From positions 1 to 64,000 of the forward strand of contig NZ_MATO01000001.1 in assembly GCF_001700325.1 (NCBI RefSeq): a stretch of DNA of 64,000 bases. The letters run 5' to 3'. Each line of letters begins with the position of its first letter. Position 1 is the stretch's first letter. Made by a program: the position numbers and the translations under genes. Below the pieces are notes generated by a model. It saw nothing but the letters and a program-made list of their open reading frames with translations. It was not told where the DNA came from and made no database searches. The DNA is from Caryophanon latum (GTDB lineage: Bacteria; Bacillota; Bacilli; Bacillales_A; Planococcaceae). Shown here piece by piece: positions 49,443 through 57,797 of the stretch.

Positions 49443-50579
49443 TTAATTGTATTGTGTGTTAATGTACTTCGCTACGTTTGCTTGATGCTCTGCGTATGTC
49501 TCTGCGAAGTGGTTTTTGCCATCTTTATCCGCTAAGAAATATAAGTAGCTCGTTTTCGACGGGCTTAATGCCGCTTCAAATGATGTCGCCCCTGCTGTTG
49601 CAATCGGCCCTGGTGGCAGCCCTGCATTTTGATACGTGTTATACGGGTCTTGTACTTCTAAATCTTTGTATAGCACGCGGTCTTTGTGCTCCCCTAGCGC
49701 ATATAGCACAGTCGGGTCCGTTTGTAGCGGCATCGGCTCTGCTAAACGGTTAAAGAATACCGATGCAATCGTCGCGCGGTCTGTCGTGCCTGTCGCTTCT
49801 TTTTCAAGCAGTGACGAGAACGTTAAAAATTTATGCGGTGTGTTAATCCATTTGTTTGCTGCAATCGCATCTTGATACTGCACGACATATTTATTTGTCT
49901 CCTCGATCATTTGCTCAATGATCAGCGTTAACGGTGGGTTTTCCTCGAAGTAAGGATATGTCGCTGGGTATAAATAGCCTTCTAGCGGATATTTTACGTT
50001 TTCTGCAAGCATTTCCTCTGGGTTAATAAGCGTCGGGAATTTCGCTGCAAGCTCTTGAATGTATGATGGGTCGTTTACTTTTGCTAAAAACGCTGCTGCT
50101 GTATGCGTAGTTTTCTCTTCAACGCGCACTGCAATTTGCTCAAGTGTCCAGCCTTCATTGTATGTGACAGTAAACACTGGTTCGCGGTAAACGGTACCTG
50201 TTTTTAAGCTTTCAATCAACTCGTCTAACGTCATCGATTTCATTAGCTCATACTCACCTGCTTGGAACTGCGATTCATTTTTAAACTTCGCATAGTATTT
50301 AAACACTTTCGCATTTTGCACAAGTCCATTTTCCTGTAAAATGTTCGCAATCGTCGTCACACCTGAGCCAAGCGGTACTTCGATTTTGACGATTTCCTCT
50401 GATGTTTCGTCCACTGGCTCAAGCGCGCTCGTGACGAATATGTACGCGTAAATCCCTAAGCCGAGTACAATTGCAAATAAAATCCCTGTAATGATGAGGA
50501 ATATTTTGCGCATTTTTTTTCTTTCTGCTGCACGCTGTTCGATTTTTTCGAGCATGCGCTGTTTTTTCTCTGGATCCAT
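49443..50579 (-). CDS. mltG: Endolytic murein transglycosylase MltG
   Basis: Membrane-anchored lytic transglycosylase that cuts nascent glycan chains. Basic cytoplasmic tail, one helix (~27-50), a LysM-like segment, and the YceG catalytic domain with the catalytic Glu in LTFSSLLEKEATG and PPGPIATAG near the end. About 378 residues. ATG at 50579 (or the adjacent GTG) with AGGAGGGG upstream. It follows the phnA-like gene after a terminator. Confidence 0.93.
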   Translation of the reverse strand: MDPEKKQRMLEKIEQRAAERKKMRKIFLIITGILFAIVLGLGIYAYIFVTSALEPVDETSEEIVKIEVPLGSGVTTIANILQENGLVQNAKVFKYYAKFKNESQFQAGEYELMKSMTLDELIESLKTGTVYREPVFTVTYNEGWTLEQIAVRVEEKTTHTAAAFLAKVNDPSYIQELAAKFPTLINPEEMLAENVKYPLEGYLYPATYPYFEENPPLTLIIEQMIEETNKYVVQYQDAIAANKWINTPHKFLTFSSLLEKEATGTTDRATIASVFFNRLAEPMPLQTDPTVLYALGEHKDRVLYKDLEVQDPYNTYQNAGLPPGPIATAGATSFEAALSPSKTSYLYFLADKDGKNHFAETYAEHQANVAKYINTQYN

Positions 50580-50705
50580 CACAAAACGACCCCTCCTAGT
50601 TATTTCTCTAAATAATGATACAAGATTATGCTATGCGTGACAAACAAAACTGTATTGTTTTTACGAGCTGTTCGCTCCATGCACATTTCCTATTTCATCA
50701 TCATA

Positions 50706-50750
50706 GCAAAAAGGACTATGCTTTAGCCTTTTGACGTTAGCACAGCCCTT
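50706..50750 (-). terminator. Intrinsic terminator after the phnA-like gene
   Basis: AAGGGCTGTGCT pairs with AGCATAGTCCTT (two G-T pairs) across a ~16-nt loop, followed by T6 on the minus strand. Confidence 0.7.
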
Positions 50751-50758
50751 TATGTTCA

Positions 50759-51094
50759 TTAAATTTTTTTGACGAACTCTGATTTTAAGCCCATTGCACC
50801 GAAGCCATCGATTTTGCAGTCGATGTCATGACCATCTGTTGCATCCGGCACTAAGCGAATGTTTTTCACTTTCGTTCCTTGCTTCACGGCACTTGAACTA
50901 CCTTTTACTTTTAAATCTTTAATAACCGTTACTGTATCGCCGTCTTGCAGCACGTTGCCGTTTGCGTCTTTAATCACAACGACTTCTTCTACTTCGCCAG
51001 CTGTTGGCCATTCGTGTGCGCACTCTGGACATACGTAGTTCACGCCATCTTCATACGTGTAAGATGAATTACATTTTGGACAATTTGGATACAT
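50759..51094 (-). CDS. PhnA/YjdM-family zinc-ribbon protein
   Basis: 111 residues: N-terminal zinc ribbon with CPKC and CPEC, then the conserved beta domain ([38 protein letters not shown]). The family was named after a phosphonate operon gene but has no proven phosphonate role, and no phn genes are here. ATG at 51094 behind AAGGAG. It follows the tandem DUF1292 gene by 13 bp, so they are co-transcribed. Confidence 0.88.
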   Translation of the reverse strand: MYPNCPKCNSSYTYEDGVNYVCPECAHEWPTAGEVEEVVVIKDANGNVLQDGDTVTVIKDLKVKGSSSAVKQGTKVKNIRLVPDATDGHDIDCKIDGFGAMGLKSEFVKKI

Positions 51095-51107
51095 TTCTCT
51101 CGCTCCT

Positions 51108-51626
51108 TTAGTTTTGACCTTGCAGCATTTGTAGTACTGTTTCAACAAATGCCCACTCGTCGTTTGATTCAATCGGTAATAAGTCGATTACTTCGCCTTG
51201 TGCGCCTGCAACGTACGCTGAAGCGAACACTTCTGTTACGATACCGTTTTCGTCTAAGTCGCCGTAAAATAAATAATCTTTATTCGTTTCTGGATGTTGG
51301 AAGCGGTGTAAAATTTGATATTCTACGTCGTCGCCTTCTGCATTCGTTACGGTAATGAAGTTTTGTTGGTCTTGTGAAAACTCGTCAACTAACGTGTTCA
51401 TCACTTCTTCAACCATCGCCCACTCTTCGTCCGTTTCGATGTCTTCAAAGTCTGACACTTCGCCCGCGTCGTTTAACACGTAGCGCAGCGCTGATAGTTG
51501 TCCTGAGTCGTCGCCGTCCATCGTAAATAATACGTATGAGCGCTCCTCTGCGTCAAATGTAAACACAACGCGACATGTAACAGCCTCGCCTGCTTCGTTT
51601 TGGATTGTAAATGTTTGCTCTTCCAT
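51108..51626 (-). CDS. Tandem DUF1292 protein
   Basis: 172 acidic residues with two DUF1292-like units, ~1-80 and ~87-172. Each runs from a short beta strand (FTIQNEAGE / [10 protein letters not shown]) through a central SYVLF / DYLFY strand to the closing motif (E-x-DEEW or E-x-NDEW followed by a helix). The family function is unknown. It lies directly after the single-domain DUF1292 gene yrzB and looks like an expansion of it. RBS AAGGAGCG. Confidence 0.8.
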   Translation of the reverse strand: MEEQTFTIQNEAGEAVTCRVVFTFDAEERSYVLFTMDGDDSGQLSALRYVLNDAGEVSDFEDIETDEEWAMVEEVMNTLVDEFSQDQQNFITVTNAEGDDVEYQILHRFQHPETNKDYLFYGDLDENGIVTEVFASAYVAGAQGEVIDLLPIESNDEWAFVETVLQMLQGQN

Positions 51627-51656
51627 ATGAATCGCTCCTTTATATTTACAGAAAAA

Positions 51657-51684
51657 GAGGAGAAGACAAATTGCCTCCTCCTGT
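51657..51684 (-). terminator. Terminator after yrzB
   Basis: GAGGAG and CTCCTC (extended by GCAA/TTGT-like pairs) with TTTTTC on the minus strand. Confidence 0.7.
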
Positions 51685-51709
51685 TTTTCATTTGTTATTG
51701 AAACGAAAA

Positions 51710-52048
51710 TTACTTCACTTGACCTTTATTTGGTTGGTCATCTTCGTCTTCTTCGTCTTCTAACGCGTTAATTTGGTCTTCTAATTCTTCCATTTTTGAC
51801 TCAACGAATTCCCACTCTTCATCTGTTTCAATTGGGAAAATGTCGCCGCCTTCACCTGTTTCATCTTCTACGTAAGAATATGCGTGAATTTCTACACAGC
51901 CATCTTCGTCTTCTTCTGCACCTACTTCAGAAATGAATACGTATGATTTGCCTGTTTCTTCGTTTTTGAATGTTTCAAGTACTTCGAATAACGTTTCGTT
52001 ACCTTCTGCGTCTACTAATGTAATATGACGCTCTTGTTGTTCTGTCAT
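51710..52048 (-). CDS. yrzB: DUF1292 protein YrzB
   Basis: 112 very acidic residues: DUF1292 core (HITLVDAEGNETLFEVLET, SYVFIS, DIFPIETDEEW) and a C-terminal Glu/Asp-rich helix. Conserved between ruvX and mltG in Bacillales, function unknown. ATG giving MTEQQE behind AGAGGAA. A short repeat separates it from ruvX. Confidence 0.88.
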   Translation of the reverse strand: MTEQQERHITLVDAEGNETLFEVLETFKNEETGKSYVFISEVGAEEDEDGCVEIHAYSYVEDETGEGGDIFPIETDEEWEFVESKMEELEDQINALEDEEDEDDQPNKGQVK

Positions 52049-52082
52049 GTGAGTTCCTCTTTTCATCGTTAAATTTAAAAAT

Positions 52083-52150
52083 TACAAAAGCTCTTCGCTA
52101 TCGAAGCAAGCTTACTGCGGGCGTCCGCCTCTTGCTTCGAGCCAAACGAC
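52083..52150 (+). repeat. Short type A intergenic repeat
   Basis: Collapsed copy: CGCTATCGAAGCAAGCTTAC, TGCGGGCGTCCGCCTC, TTGCTTCGAGC. The two outer arms are joined with almost no middle. Confidence 0.6.
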
Positions 52151-52182
52151 TCGATCGTTACATTTGCATTTTTATCATAACA

Positions 52183-52599
52183 TTAATTTTTGCTATCTAA
52201 ATAGCCTTGTAAAATCATAACTGCCGCCATTTTGTCAATGACTTGCTTACGCTTTTTACGGCTAACATCTGCATCAATGAGCATACGTTCTGCCGCCATC
52301 GTTGTCAAGCGTTCGTCCCACAATTTCACAGGTAGCCCGAAACGTTCCTCTAGCATCGCCTTATAATGCTCCGATGCTTCACCGCGCGGACCGATTGAGT
52401 TGTTCATGTTTTTCGGGTAACCAACGACAATTTCTGTCACTGTATATTCTTTAATGAGCTCGGCTAAACGATCTAAACCAAATACTTGCTCATCTTCGTT
52501 AATTTTCACCGTTTCAATGCCTTGTGCTGTCCACCCAAGCGCGTCGCTAATTGCCACTCCGACTGTGCGTGAACCAACGTCTAATCCCATAATTCTCAT
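52183..52599 (-). CDS. ruvX: Pre-16S rRNA nuclease / Holliday junction resolvase-like protein RuvX (YqgF)
   Basis: RNase H-fold nuclease: [19 protein letters not shown] with the first catalytic Asp, and the C-terminal DERLTT. In E. coli YqgF processes the 16S 5' end; a resolvase role is also proposed. 138 residues. It overlaps the ireB stop by 4 bp, the conserved alaS-ireB-ruvX-yrzB order. Confidence 0.95.
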   Translation of the reverse strand: MRIMGLDVGSRTVGVAISDALGWTAQGIETVKINEDEQVFGLDRLAELIKEYTVTEIVVGYPKNMNNSIGPRGEASEHYKAMLEERFGLPVKLWDERLTTMAAERMLIDADVSRKKRKQVIDKMAAVMILQGYLDSKN

Positions 52600-52865
52600 T
52601 TCGTATCCTCGTTATGCTTCATATAAAATTTTACGAGTTCCTCTAATATTTCATCACGTTCTAGTTTTCGAATTAAATTACGAGCATCCTGATGACGAGG
52701 AATGTATGCCGGATCGCCAGATAATAAATAACCTACAATTTGATTAATTGGGTTATAGCCTTTCTCCTCTAAAGAGGCATGCACCTTCAACATTACTTGC
52801 TTCACTTCCTGCTCCATCGATTCGTCTGAAAAACTGAACTTCATCGTGTGATCGAATGAATCCAT
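52596..52865 (-). CDS. ireB: IreB family regulatory phosphoprotein (YrzL)
   Basis: 89 residues, UPF0297: [47 protein letters not shown]. In Enterococcus IreB is a target of the IreK/IreP kinase-phosphatase pair; the wider role is unknown. The ATG gives [10 protein letters not shown] with GAGGTG upstream; longer frames read into the leader. Confidence 0.94.
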   Translation of the reverse strand: MDSFDHTMKFSFSDESMEQEVKQVMLKVHASLEEKGYNPINQIVGYLLSGDPAYIPRHQDARNLIRKLERDEILEELVKFYMKHNEDTK

Positions 52866-52979
52866 ACCCAGCACCTCGCTTTCAGAAATAAAGAGATGCA
52901 AAAAGCGCATCTCCTTTTTTCTCAGTATACATGATTTCACAAGTAGTATAAATGAATTTGTCTTAATTCATTTTCCTTC

Positions 52980-53095
52980 TCGCCCTTCGCATCGAGGCTC
53001 GCTTTCCGCATGCGCGGCTCAAACCCCGTTATCGCGAACAATTGCGAAGTATTCATTGTCGCTAACATTCGCCTTTTACTACGAGCAATTAGCTA
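52980..53095 (+). repeat. Diverged type A intergenic repeat
   Basis: CTTCGCATCGAGGCTCGC, TTTCCGCATGCGCGGCTC and the terminal CGCCTTTTACTACGAGCAA match the arms of better copies; the middle is altered. It lies between alaS and ireB. Confidence 0.55.
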
Positions 53096-53106
53096 CCGAA
53101 CAACGA

Positions 53107-55764
53107 TTAAGCAAACACTGGTAACTCGTATACAGATGCTAATGCTGCTTCTAGCTTGTCTGCATCTTTTGCACCAGCCATCGCCATATCTGGACGACCG
53201 CCGCCTTTACCGCCACATTGCTCTGCTACGTGCTTCACGATGTTACCAGCATGGTAGTCACTACCAGCGATGTCTTTCGTTACACCTGCACAAAGCATGA
53301 CTTTGTCGCCGTCTGTTGCGCCAAGTACGATGACTGCTTTATCCATTTTCGATTTTAAGTCGTCCATCATTTGACGTAATTGATTGTTATCTTTTGCATC
53401 GACAACTGTTGAAAGCACCGTTACATCACCGAATTTTTTCGCTGCATCTAATACAGCGCCAGCTTGAGCGTTCGCCATTTTTTGTGATAACGAATCGTTT
53501 TCACGCTGCAATTCTTTGTAGTCTGCTTGAAGCGATGCGACGCGTGTTGCAACGTCTTTTGGATTTGCTTTTAATAACGCTGCTGCTTCTGCTAACACCG
53601 CTTCTTCTTCCTTGATCGCCTCATACGCCGCTTTACCTGTTACCGCCTCGATACGTCGTGTACCTGCACCGATACCGCCTTCAGAAACGATTTTGAACAT
53701 GCCGATTTCAGATGAGCGTGATACGTGTAAACCACCGCAAAGCTCGATTGAATAATCAGATACAGCAACGACGCGTACAACATCGCCGTATTTCTCGCCG
53801 AATAATGCCATTGCGCCCATCGCTTTTGCTGAATCGATATCCATTTCTTGAATGACCACTTCGATATCTGCCCAAATTTGCTCGTTTACCGCACGCTCCA
53901 CTTGTGCAAGCTCTTCTTTCGTTGCTGCGCCGAAGTGAGAGAAGTCAAAGCGTAAACGGTCTGGACCTACGTAAGAACCTGCTTGTGCTACGTGGTCACC
54001 TAAAACATCTTTTAATGCGCGGTGCATTAAGTGTGTCGCTGTATGGTTCTTTAAAATGTATTTACGTTTCTCTTCGTCAACTTTTGCTACTGCTGCGTCG
54101 CCTACGTTCATTTCACCAGACTCGATCACAACTGTATGAAGTGGTTGACCGTTTGGCGCTTTTTGTACGTCTTTAACGATCGCTTTAAACGTATCTGCTT
54201 CGATGACACCTGTATCGGCAATTTGTCCACCCATTTCTGCGTAGAACGGTGTTTCACTTAAAATAACTAACGCTTCTTCGCCTTCAGAAGCTTTGTTTGT
54301 CTCTTGACCGTTGACAACGATTGCCGCAACTGTCGTTTTTTCTTCATATGCATCGTAAATGAACGTAGAGCTTTGCGTTAAATTTGATAACACTTCGCTT
54401 TGCACTTGCATTGAGTCAACGTCTGCACGAGCGTTACGAGCACGCTCACGTTGTTCGTTCATCGATACTTCAAAGCCTGCATGGTCAACTGTCATGCCCG
54501 CTTCTTCTGCGTATTCCTCTGTTAATTCAACAGGGAAGCCGTACGTATCGTATAGCTTGAATGCGATTTCGCCTGGAATAACAAGCTCATTTTTCGCTTT
54601 TTGCGCTTCGATTACATCTGATAAAATCGATAAGCCGCCGTCAAGTGTTTCGTGGAAGCGATCCTCTTCGTTTTTAATAACGCGCGCGATAAACTCTGCT
54701 TTTTCTGTTACTTCTGGGTAGAAGTCTTGCATAATTGCGCCGACTGTTGGCACAAGTTTGTACATAAACGGCTTGTCGATACCGATTTGTTTTGCGTAAC
54801 GTACAGCACGACGTAATAAACGACGTAATACGTAGCCACGACCTTCGTTTGATGGTAATGCGCCGTCACCGATTGCGAACGCCACGGTACGAATGTGGTC
54901 TGCGATTACTTTAAATGGTGTGTTAATGTCTTCAGCTGAGCCGAAAATTTCTTTTAAGTCTACTTCGTGTGGACGTTTGTACGTACGGTTTGCGAACTGT
55001 TCTACGTTTTCAATAATTGGCATGAACAAGTCTGTATCGAAGTTCGTTGGCACGTTTTGGACAACCGATACGATACGCTCTAAGCCCATCCCTGTATCGA
55101 TGTTCTGCTTCGGTAGTGGTGTGTACGTATGGTCTGGGTTATGGTTAAACTGAGAGAATACAAGGTTCCAAATTTCTAAGTAACGCTCATTCTCACCACC
55201 TGGGTACATTTCTTCCTCTGGTGCACCGAATCCGTACACTTCACCGCGGTCATAGAAAATTTCAGAGTTCGGACCAGATGGACCTTCACCGATATCCCAG
55301 AAGTTCCCTTCGATACGAATTAAACGCTCTTCCGGAATGCCGATTTCGTTTGCCCATACGTTATACGCTTCTTCGTCTTCTGGGTGTAACGTAATTGATA
55401 ATTTTTCTTTTTCAAAGCCCATCCATTTTGGGTCTGTTAAAAACTCCCATGCATAATGAATTGATTCTTTTTTGAAGTAATCACCGATCGAGAAGTTCCC
55501 AAGCATTTCAAAGAACGTATGGTGACGCGCTGTTTTCCCTACGTTTTCAATATCGTTTGTACGAATTGATTTTTGTGCGTTCGTAATACGTGGGTTGTCT
55601 GGAATGATACGTCCGTCAAAGTATGGCTTTAACGTCGCAACGCCTGAGTTGATCCATAGTAATGATGGGTCGTTAATTGGCACAAGTGGCGCTGATGGTT
55701 CAAGGTGATGCCCTTTTTCTTTAAAAAACTCTAAATAAAGGCGACGAATGTCTGTAGCTTTCAT
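53107..55764 (-). CDS. alaS: Alanyl-tRNA synthetase
   Basis: Class II synthetase charging tRNA-Ala. N-terminal catalytic domain ([30 protein letters not shown]), editing domain with [11 protein letters not shown] and [13 protein letters not shown] zinc ligands, and the C-terminal C-Ala domain rich in Gly near the end ([17 protein letters not shown]). 885 residues, normal. RBS AGGAGG. Regulated by the T-box upstream. Confidence 0.98.
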   Translation of the reverse strand: MKATDIRRLYLEFFKEKGHHLEPSAPLVPINDPSLLWINSGVATLKPYFDGRIIPDNPRITNAQKSIRTNDIENVGKTARHHTFFEMLGNFSIGDYFKKESIHYAWEFLTDPKWMGFEKEKLSITLHPEDEEAYNVWANEIGIPEERLIRIEGNFWDIGEGPSGPNSEIFYDRGEVYGFGAPEEEMYPGGENERYLEIWNLVFSQFNHNPDHTYTPLPKQNIDTGMGLERIVSVVQNVPTNFDTDLFMPIIENVEQFANRTYKRPHEVDLKEIFGSAEDINTPFKVIADHIRTVAFAIGDGALPSNEGRGYVLRRLLRRAVRYAKQIGIDKPFMYKLVPTVGAIMQDFYPEVTEKAEFIARVIKNEEDRFHETLDGGLSILSDVIEAQKAKNELVIPGEIAFKLYDTYGFPVELTEEYAEEAGMTVDHAGFEVSMNEQRERARNARADVDSMQVQSEVLSNLTQSSTFIYDAYEEKTTVAAIVVNGQETNKASEGEEALVILSETPFYAEMGGQIADTGVIEADTFKAIVKDVQKAPNGQPLHTVVIESGEMNVGDAAVAKVDEEKRKYILKNHTATHLMHRALKDVLGDHVAQAGSYVGPDRLRFDFSHFGAATKEELAQVERAVNEQIWADIEVVIQEMDIDSAKAMGAMALFGEKYGDVVRVVAVSDYSIELCGGLHVSRSSEIGMFKIVSEGGIGAGTRRIEAVTGKAAYEAIKEEEAVLAEAAALLKANPKDVATRVASLQADYKELQRENDSLSQKMANAQAGAVLDAAKKFGDVTVLSTVVDAKDNNQLRQMMDDLKSKMDKAVIVLGATDGDKVMLCAGVTKDIAGSDYHAGNIVKHVAEQCGGKGGGRPDMAMAGAKDADKLEAALASVYELPVFA

Positions 55765-55807
55765 AATGGAAATTCCTCCTAATAATAATGTTTGAATACG
55801 TGCGCAT

Positions 55808-56045
55808 AAAAAAAGCCCCCATCCCCAAAAAAGGGACGAGGACTGTTCGCTCGTGGTACCACCCTAGTTCACATAAATACATTGATTTATGCATCTCTAG
55901 CACTTTAACGCAGTGAACGGCAGGAATTAGCTGCACTCAGGAGTAGCGGTTCGGTTTACTTGTGTGGAAGCTCTTACAGCCAAAGGAACTTCTTTCTAGT
56001 CATCACGTATGTAAACGTACTGTCTCCGTCAACGTATTCATTATT
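55808..56045 (-). promoter_or_regulatory. T-box riboswitch (tRNA-Ala) controlling alaS
   Basis: T-box AGGGTGGTACCACG at 55852-55865 and a downstream terminator ending in T7 at 55808-55814. A candidate specifier GCT (Ala) lies in GAACC-GCT-ACTCC (55945-55947). The 458-bp gap 55765-56222 holds this and the nupC terminator. Confidence 0.92.
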
Positions 56046-56181
56046 CAGTATAAAGTAAATTATATGAATGAAATGCGCTTCTGTCAATGTGGAAGCGGGC
56101 GTTTTATAGCGTAAATTTGCGCGTACGTACAAATTTACGCGTCCATTTCGTCAATTGACTTACGATCACGACTGTTGCATA

Positions 56182-56215
56182 CAAAAAAGCTGTCCAAGCA
56201 AACGCTTGAACAGCT
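56182..56215 (-). terminator. Intrinsic terminator after nupC
   Basis: AGCTGTTCAAGC pairs with GCTTGGACAGCT (one G-T) around a 4-nt loop, then TTTTTT on the minus strand. Confidence 0.9.
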
Positions 56216-56222
56216 CCTTCTA

Positions 56223-57434
56223 TTACATAAACATACCAGCAATTGCCGCACTCAACAGTGAAGCGAGCGTACCTGCTATAACTGCTTTCACAGCTAAGCT
56301 TGCAATGACGGATCGACGCTCTGGTGCCATCGAGCCTAAACCACCGATTAAAATCGCCATCGAGCTTAAGTTCGCAAAGCCACATAGCGCAAACGAAATA
56401 ATCATCGCTGTTTTATCCGATAAGCTCGGAATTTCTGGACCGAAGTTTGAGTACGCTACAAATTCATTTAACACTAATTTTTGACCGATAAATGAGCCTG
56501 CACGAACTGCTTCTTCCCACGGTACACCGATGATAAATGCAATCGGCGCAAATACGTAACCTAAAATACCTTCTATTGTAACGCCTTCTACACCGAACAA
56601 GCCGAACGCACCGCCAAGCAAGCCGTTTAGTAGCGCGATGAGGGCAATGAACGCAAGCAGCATCCCACCGACGTTTAACGCAAGCTGTAGGCCGTCTCCA
56701 GCACCTCGAGCTGCCGCGTCAATAACGTTCGTTGACGACGTGTCTTTTTCCATTTTGAAGTTTGATGAATCCACTTGCTCTGTTTCTGGCAATAATAATT
56801 TTGCCATTACTAACCCAGCTGGTGCAGCCATAAAGCTTGCTGCAATTAAATATTCAAGCGGCACACCCATTAATGAGTAGCCGACAAGCACTGAACCGGA
56901 TACAGATGCTAAGCCACCTGTCATAACGGCAAACAATTCCGAGCGCGTCATTTTCCCTAAAAACGGACGAATAACTAACGGCGCTTCGGTTTGCCCGACG
57001 AAAATGTTTGCCGCCGCATTCACTGATTCCGCCTGGCTCGTACCTAATAGCTTCGATAAAATGCCGCCGATGAATTTAATAATGATTTGCATAATGCCTA
57101 AATAATACAGCACAGAAATAAGTGACGAGAAGAAAATGATAATCGTCAACACATTAATCGCAAACACGAAACCGACTGACTCGCTGCTCGCTAAGCCACC
57201 GAATACGAAAGCGATCCCTTCATTTGCATAGCTAATTAAATTTTGTACTGCATCTGATACAGCCATTAACGCTTTACGTCCTTGCTCCCACTCTAATACG
57301 ATAAATGCAAACGTTAGCTGCACGGCTAAGCCTGCTAAAATTGTGCGCCATTTAATACTTGAACGTGCGCTTGATAATAAGTAACCGATTACAGTAATCG
57401 CTAAAATGCCGGCGATCCCCCATAAAATATTCAT
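56223..57434 (-). CDS. nupC: Concentrative nucleoside transporter (CNT/NupC)
   Basis: Ion-coupled nucleoside importer with about 8-10 membrane helices: N-terminal NILWGIAGILAITVIGYLL, core motifs VGQTEAPLVIRP and the G-rich GGLASVSGSVLVGY, and late ALCGFANLSSMAI. 403 residues. Start at MNILWG behind GGAGAAGGTG. Single-gene unit between recD2 and alaS, with its own promoter and a palindromic site; deoC and cdd elsewhere in the window could handle its substrates. Confidence 0.92.
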   Translation of the reverse strand: MNILWGIAGILAITVIGYLLSSARSSIKWRTILAGLAVQLTFAFIVLEWEQGRKALMAVSDAVQNLISYANEGIAFVFGGLASSESVGFVFAINVLTIIIFFSSLISVLYYLGIMQIIIKFIGGILSKLLGTSQAESVNAAANIFVGQTEAPLVIRPFLGKMTRSELFAVMTGGLASVSGSVLVGYSLMGVPLEYLIAASFMAAPAGLVMAKLLLPETEQVDSSNFKMEKDTSSTNVIDAAARGAGDGLQLALNVGGMLLAFIALIALLNGLLGGAFGLFGVEGVTIEGILGYVFAPIAFIIGVPWEEAVRAGSFIGQKLVLNEFVAYSNFGPEIPSLSDKTAMIISFALCGFANLSSMAILIGGLGSMAPERRSVIASLAVKAVIAGTLASLLSAAIAGMFM

Positions 57435-57486
57435 ACTACACCTTCTCCGTTTAATTTTAAAATTGCATACGTATAACATTTCGTTG

Positions 57487-57512
57487 TTTGATGTAAGAAG
57501 TCATACATCAAA
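57487..57512 (-). promoter_or_regulatory. Candidate operator or leader palindrome of nupC
   Basis: Perfect 9-bp arms TTTGATGTA-N8-TACATCAAA. It starts about 12 bp past the -10 box, covering the region just after the predicted transcription start, where a repressor would act. Confidence 0.55.
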
Positions 57513-57523
57513 ACGCTAAAAAA

Positions 57524-57552
57524 ATAGTAGCATTGAAAAATGAAAAGGTTAA
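57524..57552 (-). promoter_or_regulatory. Probable sigma-A promoter of nupC
   Basis: Minus strand: TTAACC (57547-57552), 17-bp spacer, TACTAT (57524-57529). Moderate match. The remaining 363-bp gap up to recD2 is AT-rich. Confidence 0.5.
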
Positions 57553-57760
57553 ATTAATAATATATTCCGATTTTTCAACATGTTTCTTCACAAATGCATC
57601 AAAAAATTAACAAGTGTATTCCACCTTACATTTTCGCTATAAATGATTAAAATACGAATGTTAAGACGTTATTTACGAACATTTTATTCGTTCATTTACG
57701 CATCATTCGGGTACGTCTGTCGTCAAACAATTTTCACATTTGAGCAATTCATCCGACAAC

Positions 57761-57790
57761 AAAAAAGCAGGCTGCCTAAAAATCAGCCCA
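57761..57790 (-). terminator. Terminator after recD2
   Basis: GGGCTG-loop-CAGCC with GCTTTTTT following on the minus strand; short but with a clear T tract. Confidence 0.6.
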
Positions 57791-57797
57791 CTTATCG

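Noticed and set aside
49136-49462. 108-codon plus-strand frame in the trmR-mltG gap
   Set aside because: It runs through the mltG terminator, has no ribosome binding site or recognisable domain, and starts inside the trmR leader.
50759-51094. Phosphonate metabolism locus
   Set aside because: The PhnA/YjdM family name is historical; no phn transport or C-P lyase genes are nearby.
55808-56045. Possible tRNA gene near alaS
   Set aside because: The structured sequence is a T-box leader with the AGGGTGGTACCACG motif, not a tRNA cloverleaf.
57487-57512. Purine riboswitch upstream of nupC
   Set aside because: Only a single palindrome is present; the conserved three-way junction and loop sequences were not found.
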